64,000 bases of DNA from Paludibacteraceae bacterium (GCA_024401475.1 JAKSKZ010000001.1:203913-267912); one strand, 5' to 3'; shown: positions 1 through 8,699, counted from the first letter of the stretch. The notes: generated from the sequence alone by a model not told the origin. Program-made: numbers and translations.

Positions 1-1
1 C

Positions 2-1081
2 GCAGAGGCAGCTTCTCGCATTGGAGATATTTCCGTACTCTTCGTAAAAGAGGCGAAAGGGAAAGCCTTTGAAACAGAGGAAAACTGGTTTAAAAAGGTA
101 CACGAAATCTATGTTTACTATCCAGAATCTAATTTCCCCATTGTGGGGAAACTAATCAAGACAATCAATTGGACAAGAGCCTATTGGATAGGTTTTCATG
201 CCCTAAAAAAATCAGAGGGTCTTCCCGACCTCATTCATGCCAACATTCTGACAAGGACCGCCATCATAGCTCTAACCGCCCAATGGTTATACAAAATTCC
301 GTATGTTGTAACGGAGCATTGGAGTCGCTATTTAAAAGCAAGGAAAAGTTATAATGGTTGGTTGAGGAAAAGATTGACAGAATTAGTTGTGCGCAATGCA
401 AAAACGATTATGCCCGTTTCCACTTGCTTAAAAGATGCCATGCTTGAAAACGGATTATATCACAATGATTATAGGATAATAAACAACGTTGTGGACGACT
501 TCTTTTTCCAATCTAAATTACTGAACGAGAAGCACGACAAGACCCAATTTCTTCATATATCCTGTTTTGACGAAGAGGCAAAAAATGTGAAAGGAATTTT
601 AGAGGCTGTCAAACTTTTGACGGAGAAAAGAAACGATTTCGAATTGACGATTATCGGAACAGGCGTTGATTATCAGTCAGTTTACGACTATGCCGAAAAC
701 ATAAAAGTTTTAGACTCCGTTCATTTCTTAGGAGAAAAAACGCCCCAAGAGGTGATGAACCATTTCCAACATTCGGATGTCTTCGTGCTAAATTCCAATT
801 TCGAGACTTCGGGCGTGGTGATAATGGAGAGCCTTGCCTGCGGAAAACCTGTCATAACAACCAATGTTGGAATAGCCTCCAATGTCATCAACAAGGATGG
901 TTCCAACAATGGATCAATCATTCCGTTTAGAAATCCACAAAAACTTGCCGAAACCATGAACTGGATGATGGACCACCTTCACGAATATGATGCTCAAAAA
1001 ATTAGAGAAGGAGCCCAAATTTTCAGTTACGATGCCGTATCCAAGGCATTGAATACGATTTATACAAAGGTTTTAGAGTAA
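2..1081 (+). CDS. Glycosyltransferase, family 4-like (5' end outside window)
   Basis: Probable sugar transferase of the GT-B fold, acting on the cytoplasmic side in polysaccharide or lipid-linked glycan synthesis. The reading frame is open from base 2, so the true start lies before the window; the GTG at 143 is only an internal codon. The visible N-terminal part resembles the acceptor-binding half of family 4 enzymes. The C-terminal half carries the usual donor-site features: a LTIIGTG strand, the VHFLGEKTPQEV turn and the FETSGVVIMESLACGKPVI segment, where the Glu contacts the nucleotide-sugar. The stop is followed by a long non-coding spacer, so it ends its transcription unit. The exact sugar and acceptor cannot be read. 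Confidence 0.85.
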   Translation, partial: AEAASRIGDISVLFVKEAKGKAFETEENWFKKVHEIYVYYPESNFPIVGKLIKTINWTRAYWIGFHALKKSEGLPDLIHANILTRTAIIALTAQWLYKIPYVVTEHWSRYLKARKSYNGWLRKRLTELVVRNAKTIMPVSTCLKDAMLENGLYHNDYRIINNVVDDFFFQSKLLNEKHDKTQFLHISCFDEEAKNVKGILEAVKLLTEKRNDFELTIIGTGVDYQSVYDYAENIKVLDSVHFLGEKTPQEVMNHFQHSDVFVLNSNFETSGVVIMESLACGKPVITTNVGIASNVINKDGSNNGSIIPFRNPQKLAETMNWMMDHLHEYDAQKIREGAQIFSYDAVSKALNTIYTKVLE

Positions 1082-1218
1082 AAAAAACATGGTTCCGTCA
1101 TAGTTTATGACTGATTTATTTGCTTGATTAACGAGAATCAATCCGTTAATCCCCAACAAAAAAAGGTATTTATTTGATTTTCATTAACATATACCCCAAA
1201 AGACAGGTCGATTACAAT

Positions 1219-1285
1219 ACGCCGTTAGGCGTTTAATGTTGGTAGAATCACAATGCGTTGAACAAACCGATTCCCCGTTAGGGGA
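1219..1285. repeat. Pair of REP-like hairpins with identical GTTA loops
   Basis: ACGCC-GTTA-GGCGT (1219-1232) and TCCCC-GTTA-GGGGA (1272-1285) are two short perfect hairpins 40 bases apart with the same loop. The stems differ but loop and spacing are kept, which resembles dispersed REP-type palindromes of Bacteroidales intergenic DNA. No transposase is adjacent. Confidence 0.5.
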
Positions 1286-1703
1286 TTAACCTTGTGCGTT
1301 ATCAGTCACAAAACAGAACTCAGCCAAAAACATTTGATTTCATTCTCCAATATTCACAATTACCATCCTCGTCAAAAGAGAGTAAAAAAAAGACTATGCA
1401 AAAGAGCATAAAATGAAAGAATGACATATCTGCGGTAGATTCATAACCGCCCCCCAAAAAAACATCCATTCATTATATTTTACAAGATGCCACTTTTATC
1501 CATCTTTTTGAATTTTTAATTAAGAATTAATCAACTGACATTGTTGATATTTGCAATGTGAAACATAGGGAATATCACATATAAAAACAAAAACTTTGAA
1601 CATGAATTAAACATAAAAGAAAAACGTAAGAATTTGGTTTTAGAAACTAAGCAAATGTTTCTAAAGTTTAGTTCGCAAATTACAGCGACTAAATTTCCAT
1701 TTT

Positions 1704-1741
1704 AACCGGAGGCGTCGAGAGATGACTTCGGTTCTTTTTTT
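1704..1741 (+). terminator. Orphan intrinsic terminator-like hairpin
   Basis: AACCGGAG pairs with CTTCGGTT (one G-U pair) and is followed by a run of seven T. The run is on the plus strand, while the nearest upstream plus-strand gene ends 620 bases earlier, so it may end an unannotated small transcript. Confidence 0.55.
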
Positions 1742-1826
1742 CAAATGTTAACACAAAAACAAAGAACGCACCTGACCAAGCGATGCGTTCTTCAAAAAGC
1801 CGAAGCTTCAAAATCTTTTTCGCACT

Positions 1827-2012
1827 TCAATTCATCACCATTGAAAGCATAGGAAGATCTGCCATTTCAGGTCTGCACACCTTGTATGCCCTAGCGAATT
1901 GAAGAATGATGTTTAAAGATGTTTGAGAAGGTTCCTCTTGCGATTTCTTCTCTTTCGAATTATTGCAGGACAATTCGAGATCCTCTAAAATCTGAGTAAA
2001 GGTTTTATCCAT
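1827..2012 (-). CDS. Small conserved Bacteroidales-type protein, 61 aa
   Basis: The function is not known. The product has a polar, Glu/Ser/Lys-rich N-terminal half and then a conserved-looking segment, ILQFARAYKV followed by a short tail ending in MVMN. Short proteins with an 'LxFARxYxV ... LSxxxxN' ending are common single genes in Bacteroidales, which is the main reason to accept this reading frame. It has no signal peptide or membrane segment, so it is probably cytosolic. It stands alone on the minus strand. Codon use looks ordinary. It could still be a chance frame. Confidence 0.5.
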   Translation of the reverse strand: MDKTFTQILEDLELSCNNSKEKKSQEEPSQTSLNIILQFARAYKVCRPEMADLPMLSMVMN

Positions 2013-2345
2013 CCAATAACGTTTAAATTAATAATATGAGTTGACTACAACTATACAACGAAGACTTTTAGCAAAATATTGTATCATTATACAATTTTGT
2101 TGAAAATTTTACACAATCCATTTTAGGGAAGGTATTCTTCAACTCAACGACGTATCAAGCAACTCCAATCATCTATAAAATAACAAAATAACACACACGA
2201 TCACCAATAAATTCAAAGGAATACGAATTATTAGATTAGGGATAAAACTTCCAAGAAAACCAAAAACATTCAATTAGACAGAAAAAACAGAAGACATTTA
2301 TCAATATTTTACCACTCAAATCATTAATTGCATTAAAAAGTTTTA

Positions 2346-2353
2346 TATTTTTG
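2346..2353 (+). promoter_or_regulatory. Candidate promoter -7 element for the lipoprotein at 2449
   Basis: TATTTTTG matches the Bacteroidetes TAnnTTTG element and would give a leader of roughly 90 bases. The -33 element is poor: the nearest TTG is only 15 bases upstream. Confidence 0.45.
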
Positions 2354-2448
2354 CAGAGTGATAATTTCGGAGTATTAAACTAGAATGACCCAGATATTTA
2401 TCTGCTAAATTCCAACTATTTAGTAACACATTAAAAAGGATATATCGA

Positions 2449-3387
2449 ATGAATAAAAAATTACTTTTATTAGGTTCGGCTCTTGCTTTTCTTGCATCAT
2501 GCCAAAATGGTAACAAACAAAACGACAACAACTCTGGAGACGACAAAACTACAGCCGCTACAGAAAATCAATGTTGGCCAAAAGTTGACGCTGAAGGCAA
2601 CTACGTTATGCAAGAAGGTGATCCTATTTTCTTGGTATCAGATAAATTCAGAAAGCAATTCATCCACCCTACTCAACAAAACGATTCTATCAGCAATTCA
2701 AACGAATATAACAAATTTCTTTGGAAAGATTTCGTGTTGAAGATTGCTTCTGGCGAATTCGTTAGTGGTGCTAATGCAAACATGTACGTGCCAGAAAACT
2801 TCGAGACAATGCGAGGTCCACTTTTCGTTCCAATCGACCAAGAAGAGACTGTTAAGTTATCTAAGCAGATGAACACTCAATGGTTTGATTTGATGCCAGT
2901 TGCATTCACAGAGAAGAGCATGGCAAGTCGCCAAGTTCTCAGTTTCACTGACAAGAAGAGTTGGAACGACATTAGAAAGATGGAAGACAGTTTACAAGCC
3001 AAGGTGGTTGAAAAATATGGTCTTGAAATTGAGCACTCCGAATGGCTCGCCAACATCAACAACAACTCAGTAAACTTGTACCAAGTTCAATTCAAGGCAA
3101 AAGACAACAAAGTAACCGCTTCTGTCATCGCATTCAAAGAGGATGGCTCTTTCTTTTCTAACGACGAGTCAATCGAATTGGTTGACGGTAAGGCAAATTG
3201 GAATGTTGACGACGATGACAATATCAAGAACGCTCCAAGCATCGCTTGTGTTCTTGAGTCAGAAAACAAGTCAATTGAAATTTACTACATCGAGAGAGCT
3301 CCAGAAAGCATCTCTACTGGCGTTTACGTTCTTTGCGCTGACAAACTCAATAAAGTCAGCATGAACGACTGGTATGTAAAGCAATAA
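2449..3387 (+). CDS. Lipoprotein of unknown function
   Basis: A 312-residue protein with a type II signal peptide: Lys-Lys, a hydrophobic stretch and a lipobox ending LASC, so the mature protein begins at Cys-18 and is anchored in a membrane as a lipoprotein. A low-complexity Asn/Asp/Thr linker of about 20 residues follows, then an acidic soluble domain without recognisable catalytic motifs. It lies 57 bases before the TPM-domain gene and may share a transcript with it and with the LemA genes, which would place it in an envelope-maintenance cluster. I do not recognise the family. Confidence 0.75.
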   Translation: MNKKLLLLGSALAFLASCQNGNKQNDNNSGDDKTTAATENQCWPKVDAEGNYVMQEGDPIFLVSDKFRKQFIHPTQQNDSISNSNEYNKFLWKDFVLKIASGEFVSGANANMYVPENFETMRGPLFVPIDQEETVKLSKQMNTQWFDLMPVAFTEKSMASRQVLSFTDKKSWNDIRKMEDSLQAKVVEKYGLEIEHSEWLANINNNSVNLYQVQFKAKDNKVTASVIAFKEDGSFFSNDESIELVDGKANWNVDDDDNIKNAPSIACVLESENKSIEIYYIERAPESISTGVYVLCADKLNKVSMNDWYVKQ

Positions 3388-3444
3388 AACTTAAACTGGG
3401 GGAAGCGGGAAACGCTCCCCCAACAATTCAATCTCTTATAAGAA

Positions 3445-4323
3445 ATGAAAAGAATTGCATTTATTTTACTATCTCTATTTTGTACCATAAGCACTTACGC
3501 TGCTACTTATAAAAGCGTAGAGGAAATAAAAATGGTCTATTTGGAAGATAGTACTCGTTATGTATGCAACCCTGATGGAATTCTATCAGAAGACTCCGTT
3601 GCCCAAATGGATGCTATGATTGAGTTTTTGGAAGATAGCACATCTATCCAAATCGTCGTTGTTGCCGTAGAGAAAATCGAAAGTGGAGACTGCCTACAAT
3701 TCGCAACAGATTTAGGTAACCACTATGGAATTGGACAAAAAAAGAAAGACAACGGTATGGTAATTCTTCTTTCCACACAAGACAGATGCATACAATTCGC
3801 ACCTGGTTCTGGTTTGGAAGCTTACTTACCCGACGCCATCTGCGACAGAATTCAACGTCGCTACATGGAAGAAGACCTAAAAGAAGGCAGATGGGATGCT
3901 GCCATGACAGCCGGTGTCCGTGCAGTATGTGGCTACCTTGATGGTTCAATGAAGCCAGAAATCGACAACGAAGAGGATGGTGATTTCATCAAAACGATAT
4001 TGACATGCCTTGGTTTGACAGGTCTTTTGGCTTGGTATCTCAACCGCAAAGCAAAGAAATGTCCACACTGCAAAAAGATTGGCTTGGAGCAAAAGAAAGT
4101 CAATACATTGTCTGAGACGAACACTTACAAACGTGTTGAGTACGTATTTGTTTGTAAGCACTGCGGACAAACAGTGAAGAGAGAACAAACCATCAGCAAA
4201 GTACGTTCGACGAACAGGAACAGAGGCGGCTACATCGGTGGCGGTGGCGATGCACCAAGCAACCCTGGCGGTAAATTCGGAGGCGGCCATTTTGGTGGCG
4301 GTGGTGCCGGAAGACATTTTTAA
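3445..4323 (+). CDS. TPM-domain (YgcG-type) membrane protein with zinc ribbon
   Basis: 292 residues. A cleavable signal peptide (to about residue 19) leads into a TPM domain at about residues 35-165, recognised by IQIVVVAVEKI, the KDNGMVILLS strand and GSGLEAYLPDA. A transmembrane segment follows near residues 180-197, then a zinc-ribbon-like pair of motifs, CPHCKK and CKHCGQ, and a Gly-rich tail. TPM proteins are envelope proteins often encoded beside LemA, as here. The biochemical role is unsettled. The start has a good signal peptide and no alternative Met upstream. Confidence 0.85.
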   Translation: MKRIAFILLSLFCTISTYAATYKSVEEIKMVYLEDSTRYVCNPDGILSEDSVAQMDAMIEFLEDSTSIQIVVVAVEKIESGDCLQFATDLGNHYGIGQKKKDNGMVILLSTQDRCIQFAPGSGLEAYLPDAICDRIQRRYMEEDLKEGRWDAAMTAGVRAVCGYLDGSMKPEIDNEEDGDFIKTILTCLGLTGLLAWYLNRKAKKCPHCKKIGLEQKKVNTLSETNTYKRVEYVFVCKHCGQTVKREQTISKVRSTNRNRGGYIGGGGDAPSNPGGKFGGGHFGGGGAGRHF

Positions 4324-4366
4324 CAGTAAAAAAACAATTATTTTTAACTATAAAACATTAAAGAAA

Positions 4367-4948
4367 ATGAACAAAACAACATTAGGAGTTTTAGGTATTG
4401 TCGCAGCACTTGCTCTTTGGGTAATCAGCACTTACAATGGTCTTGTGACAAAAGAAGAGGGTGTTAAGACATCTTGGGCTAACGTTGAGACTCAATATCA
4501 ACGTCGTATGGATTTGATTCCTAACTTGGTTAACGTAGTTAAGGGATATGCAGCTCACGAGAAAGAGACATTCGAGGCTGTTATCAAGGCGAGAGCAGAG
4601 GCTACGCAAATCAAACTTAGCATCGACGATTTGAGCGAAGAGAACTTGGCTAAGATGCAAGCAGCTCAAAACTCTTTGAGTGGCGCTCTCGGTCGTTTGA
4701 TGGCTGTAACTGAGAACTACCCTGAATTGAAGGCAAACGATCAATTCAAGGAATTGCAATCTCAATTGGAAGGTACAGAAAACGGTATCGCTAACGCTCG
4801 CCGTAATTACAACGAGACTGCGCAAGGATACAACACAGATATCCGTGTATTCCCAGGATCACTTGTAGCAATGATCTTCGGTCTTAAGGAACATCCTTAC
4901 TTCAAGGCTGACGAGGGTGCACAAAAGGCTCCTACTGTACAATTCTAA
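4367..4948 (+). CDS. lemA: LemA family protein, first copy
   Basis: 193 residues with one N-terminal membrane segment (about residues 5-20) followed by the coiled-coil helical LemA domain; EEGVKTSWANVETQYQRR and DLIPNLVNVVKGYA are hallmark segments. The frame is open further upstream, to 4238, but that extension overlaps the TPM gene. The ATG at 4367 gives a protein of exactly the same length and N-terminus as the second copy. LemA proteins are envelope proteins of unclear function commonly paired with TPM proteins. A strong terminator follows at 4981. Confidence 0.92.
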   Translation: MNKTTLGVLGIVAALALWVISTYNGLVTKEEGVKTSWANVETQYQRRMDLIPNLVNVVKGYAAHEKETFEAVIKARAEATQIKLSIDDLSEENLAKMQAAQNSLSGALGRLMAVTENYPELKANDQFKELQSQLEGTENGIANARRNYNETAQGYNTDIRVFPGSLVAMIFGLKEHPYFKADEGAQKAPTVQF

Positions 4949-4980
4949 AATCCTAACACTAATAGGATTCCCCAAAACAA

Positions 4981-5012
4981 AAGGCAAAAACGTCTGTTTT
5001 TGCCTTTTATTT
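4981..5012 (+). terminator. Intrinsic terminator between the two lemA copies
   Basis: AAGGCAAAAAC pairs perfectly with GTTTTTGCCTT around a GTCT loop, followed by a T-rich stretch. It separates the first lemA from the second, so the copies may be expressed at different levels. Confidence 0.8.
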
Positions 5013-5065
5013 TAATCACACAATGGTAGGCACCCTACCCTAACAAAACAAATAAAAATAAGGAC

Positions 5066-5647
5066 ATGAACAAATCAACATTAATCGTGCTCGGCGTTCT
5101 TGCCGCTGCCGTTCTTTGGGTAATCTCAACCTATAATGGTCTCGTTGACAAAGAAGAGAAAGTGAAAACAGCTTGGGCTAACGTTGAGTCACAATACCAA
5201 CGTCGTTCGGACTTGATTCCTAACTTGGTCACAGTGGTCAAGGGATATGCCACCCATGAGAAAGAGACTTTCGAAGCCGTAGTCAAGGCAAGAGCCGAGG
5301 CTACTCAAATCAAACTTAGCATGGATGATTTGAACGACGAAAAATTGGCGCAATTGGAGGCTGCACAAAACACATTGGGCGGCGCACTCGGTCGTTTGAT
5401 GGCAATCTCAGAAAACTATCCTGATTTGAAGGCTAACGAACAATTCTTGGAGTTGCAAGCTCAATTGACAGGCACAGAGAACCGAATCGCATTTGTCCGC
5501 TCTGAATACAACAAAATCACGAAGGAGTACGACACAGAGATTCGTTTGTTCCCAACCTCCCTCATAGCCAACCTATTTGGCTTCAAGGAATACTCTTACT
5601 TCAAATCAGACGAAGGTGCAAGCAGTGCTCCATCCGTTAATCTATAA
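5066..5647 (+). CDS. lemA: LemA family protein, second tandem copy
   Basis: 193 residues, collinear with the preceding LemA and very similar over its whole length (for example ISTYNGLV, TAWANVESQYQRR and DLIPNLVTVVKGYA), so the pair is a tandem duplication. The topology is the same: one N-terminal membrane helix and a long helical domain. The main differences are in the last third (a FVRSEYNKITKEYDTEIRLF segment). It is flanked by its own terminators on both sides, suggesting separate control. Function unsettled, as for all LemA proteins. Confidence 0.92.
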   Translation: MNKSTLIVLGVLAAAVLWVISTYNGLVDKEEKVKTAWANVESQYQRRSDLIPNLVTVVKGYATHEKETFEAVVKARAEATQIKLSMDDLNDEKLAQLEAAQNTLGGALGRLMAISENYPDLKANEQFLELQAQLTGTENRIAFVRSEYNKITKEYDTEIRLFPTSLIANLFGFKEYSYFKSDEGASSAPSVNL

Positions 5648-5660
5648 GAGAATTTAATTT

Positions 5661-5700
5661 CAAAGGGCAAAACGATTCTTTCGCTTTTGCCCTTTGTTTT
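5661..5700 (+). terminator. Intrinsic terminator after the second lemA
   Basis: CAAAGGGCAAAACGA (5661-5675) pairs with TCGCTTTTGCCCTTTG (5681-5696) almost perfectly and is followed by TTTT. Confidence 0.8.
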
Positions 5701-5732
5701 CACACATCAATTGGACGTCCACCCAACGAACC

Positions 5733-5776
5733 AACCACAAGGGATTGCAATCGGGCAACCACAAGGGATTGCCCCT
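5733..5776. repeat. REP-like direct repeat, two 16-bp copies
   Basis: AACCACAAGGGATTGC occurs at 5733-5748 and 5757-5772, a 24-bp period. The second copy sits in a GGGCAA/TTGCCC palindrome. The open frame of the next gene extends through it, which argues that the true start of that gene is downstream. Confidence 0.65.
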
Positions 5777-5816
5777 ACAAAGGTTCAACGATAAGACGTC
5801 TCTTAATTCTATTATC

Positions 5817-6026
5817 GTGAACATTTACGTCAACGAAAAGAAAATCCGCATATTCGAAGGAGCGAAGGTCAGAGATGCGGTAACAAGATATTTGTCGAGA
5901 CAAAAAAAAGAGACATCATTAGTCAATAATGCCGAAGTAAAAGACAAAGACGGGCACATCATCGACCTAGATGGAAGACTTAGTAAAGAATCATCAATAA
6001 CCTTCATTATAAAAGAAGAACAATGA
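5817..6026 (+). CDS. Small beta-grasp-like protein coupled to the nucleotidase
   Basis: 69 residues from the GTG at 5817; the longer frame (from 5694) runs through a terminator and REP repeats and is not credible. The sequence reads as a short ubiquitin/ThiS-like sheet: a YVNEKKIRIFEGAKVRDAV opening, a polar middle and a SSITFIIKEE last strand. There is no signal peptide. It overlaps the next gene by four bases (ATGA), so the two are translationally coupled. Similar small proteins, as I recall, precede metallophosphatase genes in other Bacteroidales. The role is unknown. Start choice is moderately secure. Confidence 0.7.
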   Translation: MNIYVNEKKIRIFEGAKVRDAVTRYLSRQKKETSLVNNAEVKDKDGHIIDLDGRLSKESSITFIIKEEQ

Positions 6027-7456
6027 AAACACTTTTCAAAGCAGCACTTCTCTCTCTCCTATTCCTGCCCAACCTACAGGCAGAGGAGAAGAAAACAATA
6101 AACATCCTTTCGGTGAACGACATGCACGCCAGCATAGAGCACTTCCCGAAATTGGCCTACATCGTGGATAGCATCCGTAAAAACGACCCTGACGTTCTTA
6201 TCCTATCGGCAGGCGACAATCGCACGGGGAACCCACTTAACGACCGATACGAAGACCCTTCCTACCCTATGACGGCTCTTATGAACGCCGTAGGCTTCAA
6301 CGGTTCGGCCATCGGTAACCACGAGTTCGATGCTACAGTGTCTGGTTTCAGGTCGCAATCCAACCAATCTAATTTCAAATACATCTGTGCGAACATTGAA
6401 CCTAATGACACCTTGAAAATCAACGTCCAACCATTCAAATTCTTCGAACGCAACGGTGTTAAAATCGGCGTATTAGGCATCATCCAACGTGGCACTAACG
6501 GCCTTCCCGATACTCATCCAAACAACATCAAAGGCATTAAGTTCTATCCAGAGGAAGAAACCATCGCCAAATACAAGTGGATGCGCGAGCAATGCGATGT
6601 TTTGATTCTCCTCACCCACTGCGGCTACGAGGCAGACGTGGAATTCGCCAAGAAATTCCCTTATTTCGATTTGATAATCGGAGGGCACTCCCATACTAAA
6701 GTGGAGGGCGTGGATCTCCACAACGGTGTCTTGGTCACACAAACAGAGAACAAACTAAAGTATGTTTCTCACACTCAAATCGAGGTGGAAAACAACAAGG
6801 TAGTCAACAAGACCACTAAATTGTTGCCTGTAAAGAAATCTAAGAATACCGTTGCTTCCATCCAAGCCATGGTGGATAAATTTAGCGACAACAAAGAACT
6901 TCAGCGTCCAGTCGTTATGATCGACGAGGATTTGACAACATTCAACGAATTGGGTTATCTTCTCTGCGACGGATTGCAGAAAATGACCGATGCTGACATT
7001 GCCATTCAAAACTTCGGAGGAATCCGTTATGGCGAGTTTCCTAAAGGAAACATGACTGTCAACGACTTGCTTCGACTCGACCCGTTCGGAAATGAAGCAG
7101 TCATGTATGAATTGACAGGCGAAGAGTTGAAGAGTTTGCTCATCGACTGCCGTCTTCACGACGAAGACCGTTCGCCAGTCATCTCAGGTGCTAAATACGA
7201 AATCACCATTGACAAGAAGAACAAGCAGAAAGTAAAAGGTTTGAAACTCTACCAAGAGAACGGCAAACCATTCGACATGAAGCGCGTTTACAAGGTGGTT
7301 GTAAATAGTTATATTGCTTCCATCTGCGACTTCCCTCACGAAAGAGACGAGAAGAGTTTGTTCAAAGTCTGCTCAGACATGCTGATGGAATATCTGGAGA
7401 ATCAAAAGCATGTGAACTACAAAGGGAAAGACACTGTAAAAGAGATTATCAAATAA
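6023..7456 (+). CDS. Secreted 5'-nucleotidase / metallophosphatase (UshA-like)
   Basis: 477 residues with an N-terminal signal peptide (to about residue 20), so it is periplasmic. The metallophosphatase domain shows the expected metal ligands: ILSVNDMHA (D-x-H), LSAGDN (GD), AIGNHEFD (GNHE), LLTHCGYEAD and IIGGHSHT (GHxH). The C-terminal 5'-nucleotidase domain (about residues 290-470) includes NFGGIRYGEFPKG and NDLLRLDPFGN, which bind the nucleoside. The family hydrolyses nucleotides or related phosphoesters to scavenge nucleoside and phosphate. It is coupled to the small protein upstream and ends in a bidirectional terminator. Confidence 0.9.
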   Translation: MKTLFKAALLSLLFLPNLQAEEKKTINILSVNDMHASIEHFPKLAYIVDSIRKNDPDVLILSAGDNRTGNPLNDRYEDPSYPMTALMNAVGFNGSAIGNHEFDATVSGFRSQSNQSNFKYICANIEPNDTLKINVQPFKFFERNGVKIGVLGIIQRGTNGLPDTHPNNIKGIKFYPEEETIAKYKWMREQCDVLILLTHCGYEADVEFAKKFPYFDLIIGGHSHTKVEGVDLHNGVLVTQTENKLKYVSHTQIEVENNKVVNKTTKLLPVKKSKNTVASIQAMVDKFSDNKELQRPVVMIDEDLTTFNELGYLLCDGLQKMTDADIAIQNFGGIRYGEFPKGNMTVNDLLRLDPFGNEAVMYELTGEELKSLLIDCRLHDEDRSPVISGAKYEITIDKKNKQKVKGLKLYQENGKPFDMKRVYKVVVNSYIASICDFPHERDEKSLFKVCSDMLMEYLENQKHVNYKGKDTVKEIIK

Positions 7457-7473
7457 GGATTTCCCGAACAAAA

Positions 7474-7509
7474 AAAACGCAGAAGCCAACCGACTTCTGC
7501 GTTTTCTAT
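7474..7509. terminator. Bidirectional terminator between nucleotidase and mscS
   Basis: AAAACGCAGAAG pairs with CTTCTGCGTTTT around an 8-base loop. A and T runs on both sides allow it to serve both convergent genes. Confidence 0.8.
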
Positions 7510-7549
7510 TTCAATCTGTCTATCTTTCAAGCGACAGCCTTCCTCAGCA

Positions 7550-8455
7550 TCAATCTTGATGCAAATGAACATCCATCTGAGGGAATGGAATATTGAGACC
7601 GTGAGAATTGAATGTCTTGTAAACTCTCTCGTTCATTGAGAAGAACACATCCCAATAATCAGCCGATTTAACCCACGCACGAACTACCAAATCAACAGAA
7701 CTGCAGTTCAAAGCAGTCAAAGCTATAAATGGAGCTGGATCTTTCAAAACACGAGCATCAGAGACCAACAAATCATTGATGACTGCCTTAGCTTTATCGT
7801 AATCATCTCCGTAAGCAATATTGAAGACCCAATCCACACGACGAGTCTCCTCCTTTGAATAGTTAGTCACAATTCCAGTTGACAAACCACCGTTAGGAAC
7901 GATAATCACCTTGTTGTCCAAAGTGTTGAAAATAGTATTGAAGATTTGAATCTCCTTAATGGTTCCGATAATGCCTTGAGCCTCAACAAAATCACCAACC
8001 TTGAAAGGCTTGAACAAAAGGATCATCACACCACCTGCAAAGTTCTGCAAAGTTCCGCTCAACGCCATACCGATGGCAACACCAGCCGAAGCAAAAAGGG
8101 CAACAAACGACGAAGTCTCAATACCCAAAATTCCGATAACCGAAATGATCAAGAAGAAGGTCAAGATAACACTTACCAAACTCTTCAAGAAAGAGCCCAA
8201 AGAGACCTCCACATTACGTCTTTCCAACATCTTGGCAAAGAGACTCTTCAATCGGTTGATAATCCAACGACCAACGAAGAAAACCACTAAAGCCAATAGA
8301 ATGCGAGAGCCAAAACTCATCAACATATCCACACCTTTCTCCCATACCAAGTTAAGCAACTCTTGGTAGTCGGTATTTGCGACCACTTCAGGATCAAGAA
8401 CTTTCGCCACGACAGAATCGACCACCGTGCTGTCTGCAATTACATTTTCATCCAT
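7550..8455 (-). CDS. mscS: Small-conductance mechanosensitive channel (MscS family)
   Basis: 301 residues. Three membrane segments are visible (about 45-65, 85-105 and 112-135). The pore-lining TM3 pattern ASAGVAIGMALSGTLQNFAGGVMILLFKPFKVGD is interrupted only by conservative changes from MscS, followed by the beta-domain strand VPNGGLSTGIVTNYS and a mixed alpha/beta C-terminal domain. The channel opens on membrane tension and releases solutes on osmotic downshock. The length fits the family. A TAACTTTG promoter element lies 30 bases upstream of the start. Confidence 0.93.
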   Translation of the reverse strand: MDENVIADSTVVDSVVAKVLDPEVVANTDYQELLNLVWEKGVDMLMSFGSRILLALVVFFVGRWIINRLKSLFAKMLERRNVEVSLGSFLKSLVSVILTFFLIISVIGILGIETSSFVALFASAGVAIGMALSGTLQNFAGGVMILLFKPFKVGDFVEAQGIIGTIKEIQIFNTIFNTLDNKVIIVPNGGLSTGIVTNYSKEETRRVDWVFNIAYGDDYDKAKAVINDLLVSDARVLKDPAPFIALTALNCSSVDLVVRAWVKSADYWDVFFSMNERVYKTFNSHGLNIPFPQMDVHLHQD

Positions 8456-8484
8456 ATATCTATTATTTAATTAGTTTGACTCGG

Positions 8485-8492
8485 CAAAGTTA
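8485..8492 (-). promoter_or_regulatory. Promoter -7 element for mscS
   Basis: The reverse strand reads TAACTTTG, an exact TAnnTTTG match; transcription would start about 20 bases before the mscS start codon. Confidence 0.6.
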
Positions 8493-8566
8493 ACTCTATT
8501 TTTCCGCTTTCCGAAACAATGTAAAGCCGCAACGGCCTCGGATTGAGATTTTCTTAACCCATTTTG

Positions 8567-8699
8567 ATAAAAAAAGAAGATGCTGATAACGAATTACCAG
8601 CATCTATTTTTGCCTGCAAAAAAGATTGCAAACGTTTGCAGGCAACGTCTGACAACAGTCAGACAGCCTTTGAGTTATTATAACATCACAGGCTAAGGT
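8567..8699 (-). ncRNA. Candidate structured small RNA (about 133 nt)
   Basis: On the minus strand a TATCTTTG promoter element (8706-8713) is followed by four consecutive hairpins: AGCCT/AGGCT enclosing GTTATTATAAC (8665-8694), GTCTGAC/GTCAGAC with a 4-base loop (8647-8664), GCCTGCAAA/TTTGCAGGC (8612-8643), and a terminator with 11 of 12 stem pairs and a TTCG loop on this strand (8578-8605) followed by TCTTCTTTTTTT. There is no open frame longer than a few codons. I do not recognise an Rfam family (it does not show SRP RNA or RNase P signatures). The -33 element is weak. Promoter, compact hairpins and terminator together support an independent small RNA. Confidence 0.55.

Larger units (their letters stand above)
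1082..1826. other. Long gene-free spacer with REP-like hairpins and a terminator
   Basis: About 745 bases without a convincing gene. It holds two GTTA-loop hairpins (1219-1232 and 1272-1285), a 9-bp perfect inverted repeat (TTTAGAAAC/GTTTCTAAA) near 1640-1665, and a plus-strand terminator-like hairpin at 1704-1741 with no open reading frame before it. Any transcript ending there would be non-coding. Confidence 0.5.

Noticed and set aside
4238..4366. Upstream extension of the first LemA reading frame
   Set aside because: It overlaps the TPM gene; the ATG at 4367 matches the second copy in length and N-terminus.
5694..5816. N-terminal extension of the small protein before the nucleotidase
   Set aside because: It runs through a terminator and REP-like direct repeats; the GTG at 5817 gives a compact domain.
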